64,000 nt of DNA from Anastatus disparis (GCA_017163975.1 JAFFSR010000136.1:9607501-9671500); one strand, 5' to 3'; shown: positions 9,743-23,250, counted from the first letter of the stretch. The notes: generated by a model from the letters alone, not told the origin. Program-made: numbers and translations.

Positions 9743-10250
9743 AATTTTTAAATTTAAGTAAGTCACATAAATTAACTAAAATTAAAAATGACGAATCAAA
9801 GGATATTAAATTTTTAAAAAATGTTGAGACAGAACGTGAACTGCATTTATTTCATTGTCTTCTATAATATATATTATACAATGAATATTACCTATTGCAT
9901 TTTTTTCAAATTTAAACAAAACTGTGTTTGCAACAAGTGTGATTTATTAAAATTAAAATTTTATGTGCAATTTATTATACCACCTCGTAAATTATTAATA
10001 ATATTTTTATATTTACAACACAATACGTAATAAAAACTCTTTGAAAAGTATAAAAGAATGAATTCATATACGTAATTAAATGAAAAAAAAGCAACACAAT
10101 GATATTTCCAACAAAGGAATGCATCACAATATTCCATATAGATCATTAGTTAATTAAAGCAAAGAAAAGTTTTGAATCGAATGAAAGCCAATAGAAAGGA
10201 GCATTAAGCTCATCTTTAAAAGCCAAACATATATATACAATAATAATATA
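9743..10250. other. AT-rich spacer
   Basis: Short AT-rich frames only (9821-10030 plus, 9961-10146 minus), rich in Phe, Tyr, Ile and Asn as expected from composition. Nothing else seen. Confidence 0.5.
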
Positions 10251-11030
10251 TCGATTCGATACTACGATCAATTAGTCATCGTTCTCTACATCTCGCTGCT
10301 TCACGATTTCGGCACCCTTTTAAGTTCTATATACTCTTTCTATCGAATGCTTACATACACATAACTATGCCTTCCAATTCACGCTGCTTATAGGCCAAAC
10401 AGTCATCTATATATCATATAAAACCTCGCTCTTTCTTTCTTTCTCTCTTTATTTCATTTCGCATAGAAGATGCAGCACACATATGGACGCATTCTAAAAC
10501 TGGAACCTTTATATATATATATGTACGATAGCTAAAGGTTAGCGTGCAGGCGCAGAGGCGCGTATCCTGACAATGACAACACGCGCCACAGGAGGCGTGA
10601 CTTAGCTGCAATCCAAACTGTAGGAGGAAAAAAAAGGAGAGCAAACATTATATAGCGCCGACAAGTCGACTGCTCGCGCTTGTGCTGCACGCGATATATA
10701 TATGTATATATACACACACACAAGAATAGCGCAATGACTTTACGATCTTGCCACGGTGATAAAAAGGGCACGCGCAAGCAAAACCATAAGAGATAAAAAG
10801 AGAGAGAGCTGCATTACGCCCCTGTCAACGCGAACTACTCTCTTCTGCGGTTTCACCGTTTCAATCGATTTATGACTAGATACATACACGAATATATTAT
10901 ATATACATAGAGCAGTATGTGTAAATACCAGAGAATAAAATACATTTTTTTTTCGCACGTAGAAGGATATAAACAGCCAATAGTATTCGGGACAATTTAC
11001 GATGCGAAGTGTCATAAAAAAAGATATTTT
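10251..11030. other. CpG-containing, purine-tract-rich block
   Basis: More complex than the neighbouring DNA, with CTTTCTTTCTTTCTCTC near 10431-10447, TATATATATATG near 10510 and a TATATATATGTATATATAC stretch near 10696, plus several CpG-rich words. Short frames occur on the minus strand but none shows a domain. It could be regulatory; not testable by eye. Confidence 0.3.
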
Positions 11031-11930
11031 TTCGTATTGTAAAAATGAAGCAATAATAAAGGTTAAACCACAAAAATTGAATTGTAAGAAATTTATCTTA
11101 TACCGGATGGCTTTGAATACTTAACACAAAGAGTTTTACAGACTTTGGGCGTATCAATATTAGGCATATACGAAAGTTGGCTATGATTAATTAAAATAAT
11201 GTTTTATCATGAAAGTGAAAAAATCAACAAAACTAGTTCTACGCGTTATAAACTATTAGCAAAATGTATTAGTCACTGTTTCTTACACGTAACTTATCCA
11301 TTATGTTACATTATCATTGGCGGCAGCAATATTAGTACACGTACGAGAAAAGACAGTAATTATAAGTACTATAGACTGAGATAAATATAAATCATATTAT
11401 AATAATTAGAGAATGGTTTCTAATTTAAAATAGATAATCGTTAAAATAATTAAATAATTGGTAGTATATAATAGCGCGCATTAAAATTATTTCATGTAGC
11501 GATAAGCAATTACAGTAAATAATCCTTTAGCACTCATCATACCTAAGTAAATTAAATAAGATTTATAAAAAAAAACTTAACAAATTACCTGGAAAATAAG
11601 AAAATTTATTTATATTACACTGTTGGTGTTAAACTCCAAAAAAATTTGACCTAAGTAATTAAGAAGATAATTGAAGACAAATGAAATATAAATAATATTG
11701 AACAAAGACACTGCACAGATGATAGTTTGAAAAATAATGAAGTTATTATTGATTCTATCTAATAAACAAAACAATACTCATTATGACTATTACAGTACGA
11801 AGTTAATTAGAATTGTCCGTCATTTTTCTATAAATTAACTCTAAACAGCCGATTCATCATCAAAGTCAATTAGTACAAAAAGCATGACAAGCCATCAAAA
11901 GAATCACAGTTTTTAAAATAACGTTGCAAT
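11031..11930. other. AT-rich spacer
   Basis: A 61-codon frame at 11199-11384 is the only open frame and is unremarkable. No repeat or RNA gene seen. Confidence 0.5.
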
Positions 11931-12440
11931 CACTCGAAACTATTAAAAAAAGAAAGAAAAAAATGTATAAAGAAAGAAAAGAAGTACCGGTGTATACCAG
12001 CACGTCCTCGAAATATTGCATTGTTGAAAAGTCGCTTCATTGACGCGGAAGTGAGAGATTCCTCGAGAGCGCACGTTCGCGAAAAGAGAGAGAGAAAAAA
12101 AAGATCAAGAGCATGAAAGCACACGCGCGCGTTCACTGTATGATGTCTCTTCTCCGGCGAATATGTGTCTACCGAATTGAATATTTTGCTTATGCCTTCT
12201 CAAGTATATGCTCTCATTTTCAAAAGTTTATGACACATAAGCGTACGTACGCCTAGCGTACTCGATGCTAAAGATTTCAAGAACCGCCAGATGTTCCGGC
12301 ACAAGTTTAAGAGAAATCACGTAGATCATATGTGTTGGTATATAGATGTGTGTATGTGTGAGACGTACATGTGTATGTGTTACATTGAAGATCTCAGCAC
12401 GCGCTCTTGCACGCGACGGATTTCTTTTAACCAACTTCAG
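11931..12440. other. CpG-containing block with GAGA tract
   Basis: Contains AAAAGAGAGAGAGAAAAAAA near 12080, CG-rich words (ACACGCGCGCGTTC near 12121) and a GTGTGTATGTGTGAG stretch near 12348-12362. Overlapping frames at 12228-12434 minus and 12291-12531 plus mirror the tracts and are not convincing genes. Confidence 0.3.
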
Positions 12441-12805
12441 TGCTCATTGCTTGATAAATATGATGAATATAAAATATAAAGATAAGTTATTTAGTCAAAA
12501 AAAAACTATTAAACTATTAACATTACTGTAAAACCACTTAGAAAATAAAAAGATCATGAATTACTTCACATAAATGTTACTCTAGTAAAATTTTTATAGA
12601 AATAACTACTTCTATTGTCCAGATGAGTTGGAATATACATTTTTTTCATGTACTTATTAGGCGGGAAAAAAATTCTCGGCTGACTATTTCGGACATAGAT
12701 CTTCCTGTAACTGTCGGATGTTTTTTTTTGTATAAAATTATGAAGGAAACCGCGAGCATTCGGTTTAAAGTTTGATCATTTTAAAATTATGAGCTATTTC
12801 GTTCC
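12441..12805. other. AT-rich spacer before a foldback
   Basis: Unremarkable AT-rich DNA. Weak complementarity between the part near 12720-12800 and the sequence beyond 13315 suggests the foldback at 12806-13315 may once have been longer. Confidence 0.4.
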
Positions 12806-13315
12806 ATTTTTAAGCATTCTTCTAAAAAACCATGATTTATATTAACAAACATAACTCTCCGATGAGAGTTTATAAGTTTATTCTGCAACATTTTTGTAGA
12901 ATTTTTTTTTTCAATTTTATTTAACATCCCTGTATTTATGTTATAATTACAATGCTAATTAGCGTCGGAGGTTTCCCAGTGCATTTGTGAATAAAGCACG
13001 TATATTCTATAGAGTGATGCTTGTATCAATCGGCCGCCGGGAGCGGGATTCAAACTCGAATCCTCGAGATTATGAATCCATCGCTCTACCGACTGAACCG
13101 CTGACGACCTCTTTCATGTAGAAATTTAGATGAACCCTTTCAATTAAAAAAAATTGTATTCAAAAAGCTCAATCTATTCAAAAGTTATGAGGAAGTGAAA
13201 AACACGAAAAAATCTTAACTTTTACAAAAATTTTGCAGAATCAACTTATAGACTTTCATCAGAGAATTATGTTCGTTAATATAAACAATGATTTCTCAGA
13301 GAAATCCTTAAAAAT
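12806..13315. mobile_element. Foldback element with 95-bp arms and a SINE in its loop
   Basis: The left arm at about 12806-12900 (including TTATATTAACAAACATAACT and TTCTGCAACATTTTTGTAGA) is repeated in reverse complement at about 13221-13315 with roughly 85% identity by eye. The loop holds a complete tRNA-Met-like SINE. The plus-strand frame 13233-13418 falls mostly in the right arm and is not a gene. Confidence 0.62.
12902..13111 (-). mobile_element. tRNA-Met-like SINE, copy 2
   Basis: On the minus strand: AGGTCGTCAGCGGTTCAGTC, CAT anticodon-like loop in GGATTCATAATCTCGAGG, B-box GAGTTTGAATCCC, then the family body ending in TTAAATAAAATTGAAAAAAA. TGTAGAATTT (12895-12904) and TGTAGAAATTT (13117-13127) flank it as an imperfect, probable target-site duplication. 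It lies in the loop of the 12806-13315 foldback, so it inserted after that element formed. Confidence 0.75.
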
Positions 13316-13960
13316 CGAGCAAATTGAATTGGTGAATTTCCAGTCATTGTCAACATTGAGATATCAAAAAATGATCACAGATGCTTTGATTTTTCGACAT
13401 CAATACGTATTCAAATGATTTTTTAATAAATTTATGACACATAACAGGAATGATAAAATTTCCATTTTTTTAGATTGTTGAAAATCTGAAGTGATCTTTA
13501 AACATTGTCTAACGATATCCCAAAGAGTTTTTACATACTTCTCGTAAAAAATTTTAGTAAGTATTTCATAAAAATTTTAGGAGGTTCTGAAAAAATGGTC
13601 ATATGAATATTTATAAAACTGGAAATAAATACTTATACAACTAAATAAATTTAAAAAAGAAATCAATTTTTAAAAAATTTCACTAATGAAAATGTATTCA
13701 TATAGTGTTATCCTTTTATTGTATTAATTTTTCACTTCTTTATATGATTATTTTCCAATAAAAACTTTACAATAATATAAATTTTTCACGTGGAGCGCAT
13801 AATTAACGTATACAAAATAAAAGTTTAAAATTATATAATTTCAAATAACTGTTTTGGCCATTATAAAAGAATTCCTAAAGATTACCTTAAAACTTTGATA
13901 ACCTAACAGAATTTAAATTTCACTATAGCTTTCGAAATTTGAAAATAGACATTTTAAACT
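13316..13960. other. AT-rich spacer
   Basis: No coding or repeat signal beyond poly-A and poly-T runs. Confidence 0.5.
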
Positions 13961-14627
13961 TACCAGGAGAGAAACTTGTCAGGGTTTCAGGTCACCGATT
14001 TTGCTCAAATTTTGGGGGACAATTTTGAATATATAAGCATGAAGAAAGCCAAAAATTTAAACTTCAACGCTCAATATTTCTCTAGTTATACCCTATTAAA
14101 TAAAATCACCAAAAAAGTTACTAGATTTTTAAACGTTTTTAATTCTTTAGCCTTAATGAGCTTAAAACCTTTTTCAAATGAAAGTTGACCTCAAATCCTT
14201 TCGAAATAGTGCATGTAGCATATCAAAATATTATTTTTTTCCAGAGTTATAGAGTAATGAAAATTGGACCTGGAATTCCTCTTTATAACATTAATTAACA
14301 ATAAATGCTAGAATTTGGTTCAATTTTCATTGCTCTATAATTCTGAAAAAAATAATATTTTGATATGCTATAAGCACTATCTCGAAAGAATTTGAAGTCA
14401 TCTTTTATTTAAAAAAGGTCTTGAGCTTCTAGGTGTTAATGCTGAAGAGCTATAAGCGTTTGAAAATCTAGTAACTTTTTCAGTGATTTTCTCTAATTAC
14501 CTATAACTAGAGAAATATTAAGCGTTAAGGTCTAAAATTTTGGTTTTCTTCATGTTTATATATTCAGAATTATCTCTCAAAATCTCAGCGAAATTGGAGA
14601 CTCGAAACTCTGACATTCTCCTGGTTA
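13961..14627. mobile_element. Harbinger-like MITE with ~330-bp arms, copy 1
   Basis: The left half and the reverse complement of the right half align over almost their full length. They share AATATATAAGCATGAAGAAA-like, CAATATTTCTCTAGTTAT-like and AAAGTTACTAGATTTT segments. The tips read TTA-CCAGGAGA and TCTCCTGG-TTA, i.e. an 8-bp exact tip flanked by a 3-bp TTA direct repeat, the target preference of PIF/Harbinger elements. The two open frames inside (13976-14188, 14540-14740) are arm translations and encode no transposase. Confidence 0.65.
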
Positions 14628-15640
14628 GAATAGTTACAATCGACGTTATAAAAAAGAATATTCTATTTCATCTATTAGACATTAAAGCAGCTATTTTTAT
14701 AAACAGTTTTTCAAAGTATACAAATCTAGTAAACTTTTAGTCATAATCAATAATGTAAAATATTATGATAAAACAATTATTGTTTACCTTAATATATTAA
14801 CTTCTGATGTATAAAATCAAAACATTAGTCCCTATATGAATATATACTAATACGCTGATGACGTCGGTACATACTTTGATCAGTAAATTCTTAAATCGAA
14901 GATTCATCTGCAAACGTCGACGCAACCAACAAAAGTATAACATATACGATGATATAGCTCATTTTTTTTGGTTATCCTTTTATTGTAACAACAGTTTTTC
15001 CATTTCTCATACTAACAGCCCGTTAATCTACGATAATATTAAAGTGTATAAATGAAGCAGTTGTGTCGAAATAGAAGCCGTTTTCAAGAGAAAATAATCA
15101 TTGCCCATGATTTTATTTTTTTGTATATAAGGTGGGTGGGCGCTTGTAAGTTATGAAAAAAAAAGAATTTTTTTTTAAATCAGTTATACGTTTATTATAG
15201 TTCCAAAGACCCTAATATGACTAAGTAAAATGTATAAAGAGATTTTATTATATTTAGATATGAATTCTATATATATTATTAATTTAGAGATCATTAATAT
15301 TAATGGAAGAATTCTGTTAATTATCATGGTTCATTGACTTATTCACATAATTTTCCCGTCAATATATAATAGGATAAAAACTAATTTTAATTGAGAAAAA
15401 ATTTGTTGTAATACTATATTAGGTTTTAGGATATCACATTAATAAATCTTACCATATGCAAATATAAACTTTTTACACTTTTGTAAAATATAAAAATGAC
15501 ATTTTATAAAGTATCCTCAACGATTGGGTTCGGTAGGTTATATGAATAAAAAAGCCAAGTAGATTCGAAGCCTATAAATCTCGCAAAATGCACATACATT
15601 ATACATAAAAAAAGAGCACGAAAAGACATCTCAAAAACAA
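14628..15640. other. AT-rich spacer
   Basis: Unremarkable apart from an open frame at 14858-15055 without a recognisable domain. Confidence 0.45.
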
Positions 15641-16340
15641 TTAGAAATAATCCCATCAAACGTCAAGTGATTCGCGTGTTCTCTCAGCGCGATATTTTTT
15701 CCAAAACCACGAGCAATACGCGGCTAATATAATATAGTGCGCGAAAAAAGCCACATGAATCTCATAGTCGATTAGTCCAGTCGTATAACTTTACTAAAAT
15801 CGTTAAAAAAAAGAGAGAACCAGCATGAGTAAAATGTCCAGCTTGTATTCGTCTCAGTTAACTCTTTTATCAAACGTATATTCGTATATACAAATGTACC
15901 TGCATTTAAAACGTGGTTTCATCGCGAACTGTGTAGAAATAACTGAAAGACCCCCCATAAGTACAAAACGTGTACTAAGTCTATATACCCCCCAGGCGCC
16001 AGGGCGGTATTGTCGCGCCTACTCGGGGGGTTTCTTTTCCTGATATTCAATGGAACTTATACTAACACCCTGGGAGGGCAACGTCGTATATACCCTTAGA
16101 GAATTTTTTGATCTTTCTCTTTCTCTCTCTATAATTTTGGACCGTCAATGATTCTTTTTTTTTCTTACTTTTTTAAGCTAGGTTTGCTTCATTATTTTTC
16201 CTCCTTTTTTTTTATTTTTTACTTTACGCTTATTTCGCTTTTTAAAGTACTGTATACGCACTATTCAGACGACACGTCGCGAAGCAAACTGCGCGAACAC
16301 ACGCCTTTTTAAAACAAATGCCAAGTAGTACCACCTGGTT
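15641..16340. other. CpG-containing block with a GC-rich hairpin
   Basis: At 15988-16030 CCCCCC-A-GGCGCC can fold on GCGCC...GGGGGG, a strong GC hairpin in AT-rich surroundings. A CTCTTTCTCTCTCT tract lies near 16110-16130. The 72-codon frame 15825-16043 plus runs into the hairpin and shows no domain. Confidence 0.3.
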
Positions 16341-17090
16341 TATCGTTGCCGTCTTTTTTTTGTTTGATTTATCATAAAATAAGAGCGACTTTTTAGCAGT
16401 TATTCTATGTATTATTCAAGTTAGTTTTTTTTCCGCTTGATGGAAGAAAATTAGATTTTTTTTGTTCTTTATTGCAATTTTTCTCGATGATGGCTTTCGT
16501 ATTGTATTTAATTACTGTCAATCAAGTGACAGTTTAAATTATTGTTCGGAAAAGAATTTATTTAATTTTCTTTGAGAAGATATTTATAAGATATTTTATT
16601 TTGCATATGTTTATGTGAACAATAAATAATATTTTTAAATAAGATTATCAACCAAACAATATTAAAAAATTGAAGTAATAATATATTTTGCATATATTTA
16701 TGTAGAAAACATTTATTAAAATAGTTACTTTAATTAAATTATAGAGATGATACTATTTTGTTGTACAAATTATATCTGACTGTACTTGTATATTAACAAT
16801 ATTTTATAAAAAAAATAAAACAAATTATTAAGAAATTGAATATTGAAATTGGGTGGTGAATGTTGCAAAATATTAAAAATAAAGATAAAAGATATCATGA
16901 CATTCGTCATATATCTTAAGTGTTTTTAGAAAAATAAAATAGCATCTCAATATCAATGTTCCGGAAACAAATATTTTGAGAAAACTTTCGAAAAAAACGA
17001 AAAACAAATTTTTTAGTCTCCCTAACTTTTTAACATGCTACCCTAACAATGCCTATATTACTAAAACTTTCTATTGACCTTTCGAAGAAA
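16341..17090. other. AT-rich spacer with a weak direct repeat
   Basis: TATTTTGCATATGTTTATGT near 16599 recurs as TATTTTGCATATATTTATGT near 16684. No other signal. Confidence 0.35.
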
Positions 17091-18010
17091 GCCACACACA
17101 AAGCCCCACATTTCCTCAAATCATCAAAGAAGCTCTCTTCAATATATCATGAAAGCTCGCTCATATAATATACCCAAAGCTACCGAAATCTTGAAAGAAA
17201 AAAAAAATATGTAAAGAAAAAAAGCCGTTGACTTGACTCTCAGTAGCACGCGTGGTTTTCTTGGTTTGTCAGTCATATACACAAGGGGGGTAAGTTGAAC
17301 ATACATTGCCGGATGCACTCTGGGGGGGAGAGGGGGGGATAAATGCGACAAGGGCAAAAAAAAAGTATATGCGTACGCGTGGCCCATATACATATACACA
17401 TATAGACGTAAGTACAGTGGATATAACTTTATACATTTGCTCATTGGATAAAAGCTAGATGGGGGGTCCTCTCTCTCTCTTTTTGCACGTTATACCTCCC
17501 TTAGCGAATATGCAAGAGTAAAACGTTATAATACAGCGCGATGTTGCCTAATGACTCGCTAAAACGTCAACTATGTATATACATACATGCGAAATCCTGA
17601 CTTTTGTTTCGCCTCTTATACTCATACATGTTACGTACAATACGTGCTTTAGATCAAGTAAATATCGTTTCACTTTATTCCAATGTATATATCGAATAGA
17701 TGTGTAATCTGTCTTTATATTAGGTCTCGAGTTGAAAAATCCTCGAATTAAGAGGAAACACGCGTACGCCTGTATATGTGTGTATACAAGGCGTATGTAT
17801 GTGGTTAAAAATGAAGAGAAAGTGGACTATGCGCACGTGTGTGTGTGTTACTATATAGCTTTAGTTGGAGAGTCGTTTTTTGACCGCATGCAGTGTGACG
17901 ACGACTTCTCTTGTAATCCACAAACAAATTCGCGGATTACGTTCTATCTGTGTGTACGTATACGTGTGTGCGCGTGAATTTATCTCATCTCGCCACGTTC
18001 TCGCTTTTCA
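17091..18010. other. CpG-containing block
   Basis: Contains GGGGGGAGAGGGGGGG near 17321, several TATATACATATACAC stretches and GTGTGTGTGT near 17840. The frames at 17139-17444 minus and 17732-17977 plus are composition-driven and show no domain. Confidence 0.3.
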
Positions 18011-18800
18011 ATTTTTCGTAGAATACTTTTTATACCGGTAAAATTAAGAAAAATTTATGTGGGACTTTACATGCTAATGGGATCTTGGAAAGTTTAATGA
18101 AAAGGTTTGTTTTGATAGCTAAATAAATTTCGTTTATTTATGATTAATAAAATGTAATATATTTTTATATTGACCGTATCGAACTGTTTACAGGCAGTCG
18201 GGTACACGGAAAATGAATTATTTTTTTATTCAAGGTATTACAACTTGACTAAATTATAATTAGTTATCGTTTTAGTAAAATCACAAGATAAATGTTGTTT
18301 ATAAAGAAACTTAATGAAATTTCTTTTTATAAAAAAAAACAATCAAGATATAAATAATTATAAATGAATGATTTTGATTTCGAATAAAAGAAAAGAATAA
18401 TTAACTATTTGTAAAGCTTGCTAATTCATTCATTACCTACGAAATATAATATTTTTTATTTTACGTACATTATTTATAGACACTTCGATTAGAAGAAATA
18501 AAAAGAAATAAAATATTTTATGCGAACGTTAAATTCTGTTGAGTCACAAATGTCATAAGAAAGGATTAGAATAAAGAATCTCATCACCTTGCTTAAAAGA
18601 AGTCTTAATGTACAGTGCCGCAAATAAATTTAAAAAAAAATAAGAAAATATTTATGAATTTCCTTTTAAAATCAAATACCATCGACCAAAAAGTTGAAGC
18701 AATAATTCAAAGGAACAATGTGATATTACACATCTTCCATCGAGCCATTAAATTTTGTCGGTCAGTGGCAACGTATATACGAGCACACGATAAAATTCTT
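18011..18800. other. AT-rich spacer
   Basis: Nothing recognisable; one 64-codon frame at 18615-18809. Confidence 0.45.
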
Positions 18801-19070
18801 CGAATGTAAAGGTTTTATTATTTACGAGCTTGTGCATTATACAGGTTATAACCAAAAACAAAATGTATATGTATATATAAAAACGCGTGGGCGCGCGAAT
18901 CTACAGGGCTGTAATATAGCGCGTGAAACGATGCAACGATGTCGTGCGTGTGAATTTTTTTCGTTAATCTTTTTATTCTTTTTTTATTGCGGTACGTCGA
19001 CAAGATATATATATATATATATATATATATTTTTATTTTAGAGATCTATGTTGCAAGTGTATATACATAG
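18801..19070. repeat. Short complex block ending in an (AT)13 microsatellite
   Basis: CpG-containing sequence (GCGTGGGCGCGCGAATC near 18885) is followed by a pure AT dinucleotide run at 19005-19030. Confidence 0.6.
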
Positions 19071-20040
19071 TTGAAATAAAATAAACAATATTTTTTGTCT
19101 GATTACAATGATAATGCAAGAGGATAAACGCGATTTTAAATTTAAAAGTTAAAATTCTTACATTTAAAATTAGTTTAAAATTACGGTCAATTTAAAAGTA
19201 CAATAAATAAATTTTTACAAACGCAACTTTGCTTGTATGTTTCTAACGTATTTAACTGAAAAAAAACAATATCATTATGATAAAATTTTTAAAACAAGTT
19301 ATAGAACTAGTCAGTATTACTCATTAAATTGATTCACAGAGTTGTTTTTCACGTGTTTAAAATGATTTTGGACATAAATTTTGAAAATAATACGCAAGAT
19401 AAGGAAATACTAAACGCAGTTTGTTTTATGGCCAAAGTTATGTTATTTATGAAATTTTCGTATGACTTTTTGGATTTGTTAAATTTATTTTATGCATTTT
19501 CCTTAAACGATGATAAAATTTTTTATTAATTATTAAAACAACAGTTCAAAGTTATTATCAATGGAACACGTATGTTAAACACTAATTTTATTAAACGAAA
19601 ATTTGGTATAACTTTGATAATATAATATATTCGAGATATCGTATAAGAAACATTAATTTATTATGAACTTAAAGTTAATTATCAAATAACTGTAATTTAA
19701 TCTGATTCAATTTAATTTAACAAATAAAAGTTTTTTTTCAATAAAATTTGCAGAATATATGCGTGTTTACAGTTCGAGCGAAGAAATCTGTGCGGTTGCT
19801 TAATTTTATTAATTTTTGTGTGATAAAATAAAAGAACATGCACTCTGTGATTGACAAATTTACTTGAATTTCAGTTTAATTTACTTACTTCAGTTAAGTA
19901 TGAAGTAAGAAAAATTTTTTCAACAATACCGTTATCTCAGCGGTACATTAACTTTCCTAAATCGATTTGACATTTTGGAAATGCAAAGTGTACACGAAAC
20001 GAGCGAATAAATTTTTTTAAAGCCTATCTGGTGTACAAGA
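19071..20040. other. AT-rich spacer
   Basis: No repeat family or RNA gene seen; the 66-codon frame at 19329-19529 has no domain. Confidence 0.45.
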
Positions 20041-21670
20041 GTTCATAATTTTGTACATCCCACGCGATGGTGAGAAGCATAAGAAGAAGAGGAAGAAAAA
20101 GGAGACAAAGTGCTTATATTTCTTGAGAAATAATCTTGAATATCTCAACGATACATAAATTGTTACTCGATGAATTATTACTATTGGCAAAAATGTTGTG
20201 GTTATATCGTTCGGATTTGTGTCGTAAAGCCAAAGATGCCAATAATTTCGCTTGTCTGTCCTTTAATTTCGAGACCCAAAATTGTTGCTTAGCAAACTTA
20301 TATATAAAAAAAATTAAAAAACATAAGAAATAAAGAAAGTAAAAAAATCCAAAAATGAAAGAAAAATAACAACAACGACCGTGAAAAAGACACGTAAAAA
20401 AGGGAAACAAGAGTCTATATATAAATTTAATAAGATGTATTTGCAAAAAACGACGCTTATGGCACAAGAAACCTTATCTTGTGCAGAAAAATAAGAAAAA
20501 AATAATAAAAAAAAAGATGAGCCTGATATGATTTATGAAAGATACGATCGCTTTATTATTCAGTCTCCTCATATCGGCAACGAAAAAATATGACTTTTTT
20601 GCAGGTATATATTTATATACATATATATAGCTTGGTAAAAGTTTTAATTTGTCGATCGTCGCGCCGTCCGCAGAGTTCCAAGAGAAAGAGATGCTGAAAA
20701 AAAGTATTCGGACATTGAGGCGCCTGTGGGAAAATAAAAAGCAATTTCCTTGGTCGCGTATATTTATTTTTTTCGTTATAAGCAATGAAATTACGCTTTT
20801 TATGCTTATGATGTCGAAGATTGTATTAACAAGAAGAAAAAAAAATAATAAATAAAGAAAAAGTTCCTTATTACGAGCTTATATATATACATAGAATTAT
20901 TCCCATGAGTTGTCGAAAATCATTATCAAGAGAAGAGAGATCAAAAAGATAAGAAAAATCTTTCGAATTCAAAGACATATAATAGTTAAAAAAAGAAGGA
21001 GGAGCAGGTTTTTCTTTTTTTTTCTTTTTTCTCTGATCGGGGGCGTAATTACGAGAAGAAACGCTGGTGCTCGCGCGTCTAGACATTCTAAATTTGAATA
21101 ATATTTTTATGAATGAACGACTACGCCATAAATCCCGCGGACTTAAATGCACAAAACGTATATATATATATATATATATATCTATATATATACATATACC
21201 TATCGGGTCCTCAGCATCTCGATGCAAGTGTGCACGCGTGTGGAGACATATAGAATTAAGAAAAAAAAAAGTGAAAAAAAAGAAGAAGAAAAAGAGAGTG
21301 TGGCGCTAATCCATAGTATAATACATATATGGAGAGGGCAAAGATAAAGATGAATAAAGATAAATACGTATAAAGTTTAGAAGGTGCGCAAGGGGGGTTG
21401 ACCCTTTTATATACTATACATGTGACTAATAGGCTTATTATTTTACATCACCTGGCATTTGTTTGAAGAATTTTATACCCCCCACTCCCCCAGCCTCCTC
21501 CTCTGTTGTAACTTTAACTTTGTCTTGTATTTCTAATGTGATGTTTATTTAATGGCGCGAGGAGAACGGGATTACACCGACTGCTTGTATGAGATTTGTA
21601 TTAGTCTTGCATATGCATATTATCCAGCAGTGATCCTTAGATCATGTTTTACAAGCGCGTTGTCGTATAT
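20041..21670. other. Long purine-tract and CpG block with (TA)n microsatellite
   Basis: AAG/AGA-rich sequence occurs on and off from 20070 to 21350. A TA dinucleotide run lies at about 21159-21180 with interrupted TA to 21193, and a Lys-coding A/G tract at 21261-21299. Frames on both strands (20114-20467 minus, 20474-20785 minus, 20871-21227 minus) overlap without domain content. Two or three copies of the TATATATACATATA style recur, which is simple sequence rather than a dispersed repeat. Confidence 0.35.
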
Positions 21671-23250
21671 ATGTAAAGCATTATAACTTGCAATGATTAT
21701 AAAAAAAGGTTTTCTAAGCATTGATTTTTAATTGATGCGATTCGTTTTTTATTTCTCAAATTTATTGGCGATTGAAAATACAATATCTTAATTCGATTAG
21801 AGATGCGACCTTTTTTATTACTTATGAAATTGAGGAATAGAATATTAGTATGCATATTTGATGTGCCTAAGCTCGTAATACTACGTCAGTTCTTTTTTTA
21901 CGTACCGTTATCCCATCCGTCGTATAATTTTTTTTTTCAATCTTAAATTTTCGACAGCACATAGATTTAGAATGAAATGGGGGACCTATCAACAAACCTA
22001 TAGATTTGGTATAAAATTATGCAAAATAAGCGTATATAATTGTAATTATTTAAATAAAGACAATTAAAGAAAGTATGTTTATGAGCAGTTTAGTGTCGTC
22101 TCGATTCACGGCATCGTCTTGTCCGCTAAAAATTTTTACGACAAACATAAATGACAAAACCAGTTCGGGTAATTGATTATTGAAAAACTTGTTTATGTAT
22201 CGCGTGCTTAAGTTCGTTTAACAGTTCAAATAAATCGAATACAACCATTTTGAATTTTTATGTTTCGCATACGTAACAGAATGTCATTCAAATTTAAATA
22301 TTTGCATATTTTCAATCAAATACTTTATTTTACTGGAAATTTTTTTTTCTAAATCTTATGTACGTCATTTTTAGGTATATCAATATTAATAGTAAAATAT
22401 TTATGAAATAGTATGTTACAAAGACTTTTTATATAAATCATCCCTTTTCTTAATTACAGTGACATATGAAAATTATGCCTACCAAATGTTGCATTTAGTA
22501 GATTTTTCACACTTTTTAATACATATACTTTTAATAATAAGAGATTAAATTGTAGTCGGAAAAATTCCATCTGGCATACGAGACCAAAACAAACCAATTT
22601 TTAAATGGTCAGTATTGAGAATGAAATCGAACAAGTTTTTTAAGGCTCGAGAGCGAGTTGAATAAAGAAAGGGATCAAAGTAGAAGGAAAAAAAAGCACA
22701 ATGGGAGGTAAGACTGACAGACGAAAATGATATATTTTTTTTGTATACATACATACATATATCAAAAGCTTTTGGTAAGATTGAAAATAATTTTTTATTG
22801 GACAAACTGTTACGACAGTTATTATTCTTTTGGATATCTTTATATATATAGACACACACAGTATTGTAACGTTATATTATATTTTATTTCTACTATTACC
22901 ATTATATATTGTTACATTTGTAAATATTAATTTAATCATAGAATGATTTTTATGAATCGCTTGTGTGAAGTATAAAAAACGTATTTATATTTAAAATGAT
23001 TTTAATTTGATGTTGATATAATGAGCCTGTTTTTATAAAGTTTTATACACATAAATTTCCTAATATCAAATTCTTTCTATAAACGACTGCCTTTTAATTT
23101 TTTTGTTACAACGCTTATACGGTGTTGCTATCACTAAAGCCATTAATTAATAATTCTCATAAAGTATTTGCAAATATCGATATTACTTTTAAATTTAAGA
23201 AGAAATAATATAAATGAAGCATCTGTATTGCATTAATAATTATTTAATTT
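21671..23250. other. AT-rich to mixed spacer
   Basis: I see no repeat family member. The overlapping frames at 22545-22930 on both strands are short and AT-driven. Confidence 0.4.

Noticed and set aside
13976..14740. Frames 13976-14188 and 14540-14740 as parts of a gene
   Set aside because: They lie in the arms of a long inverted-repeat MITE with no transposase similarity.
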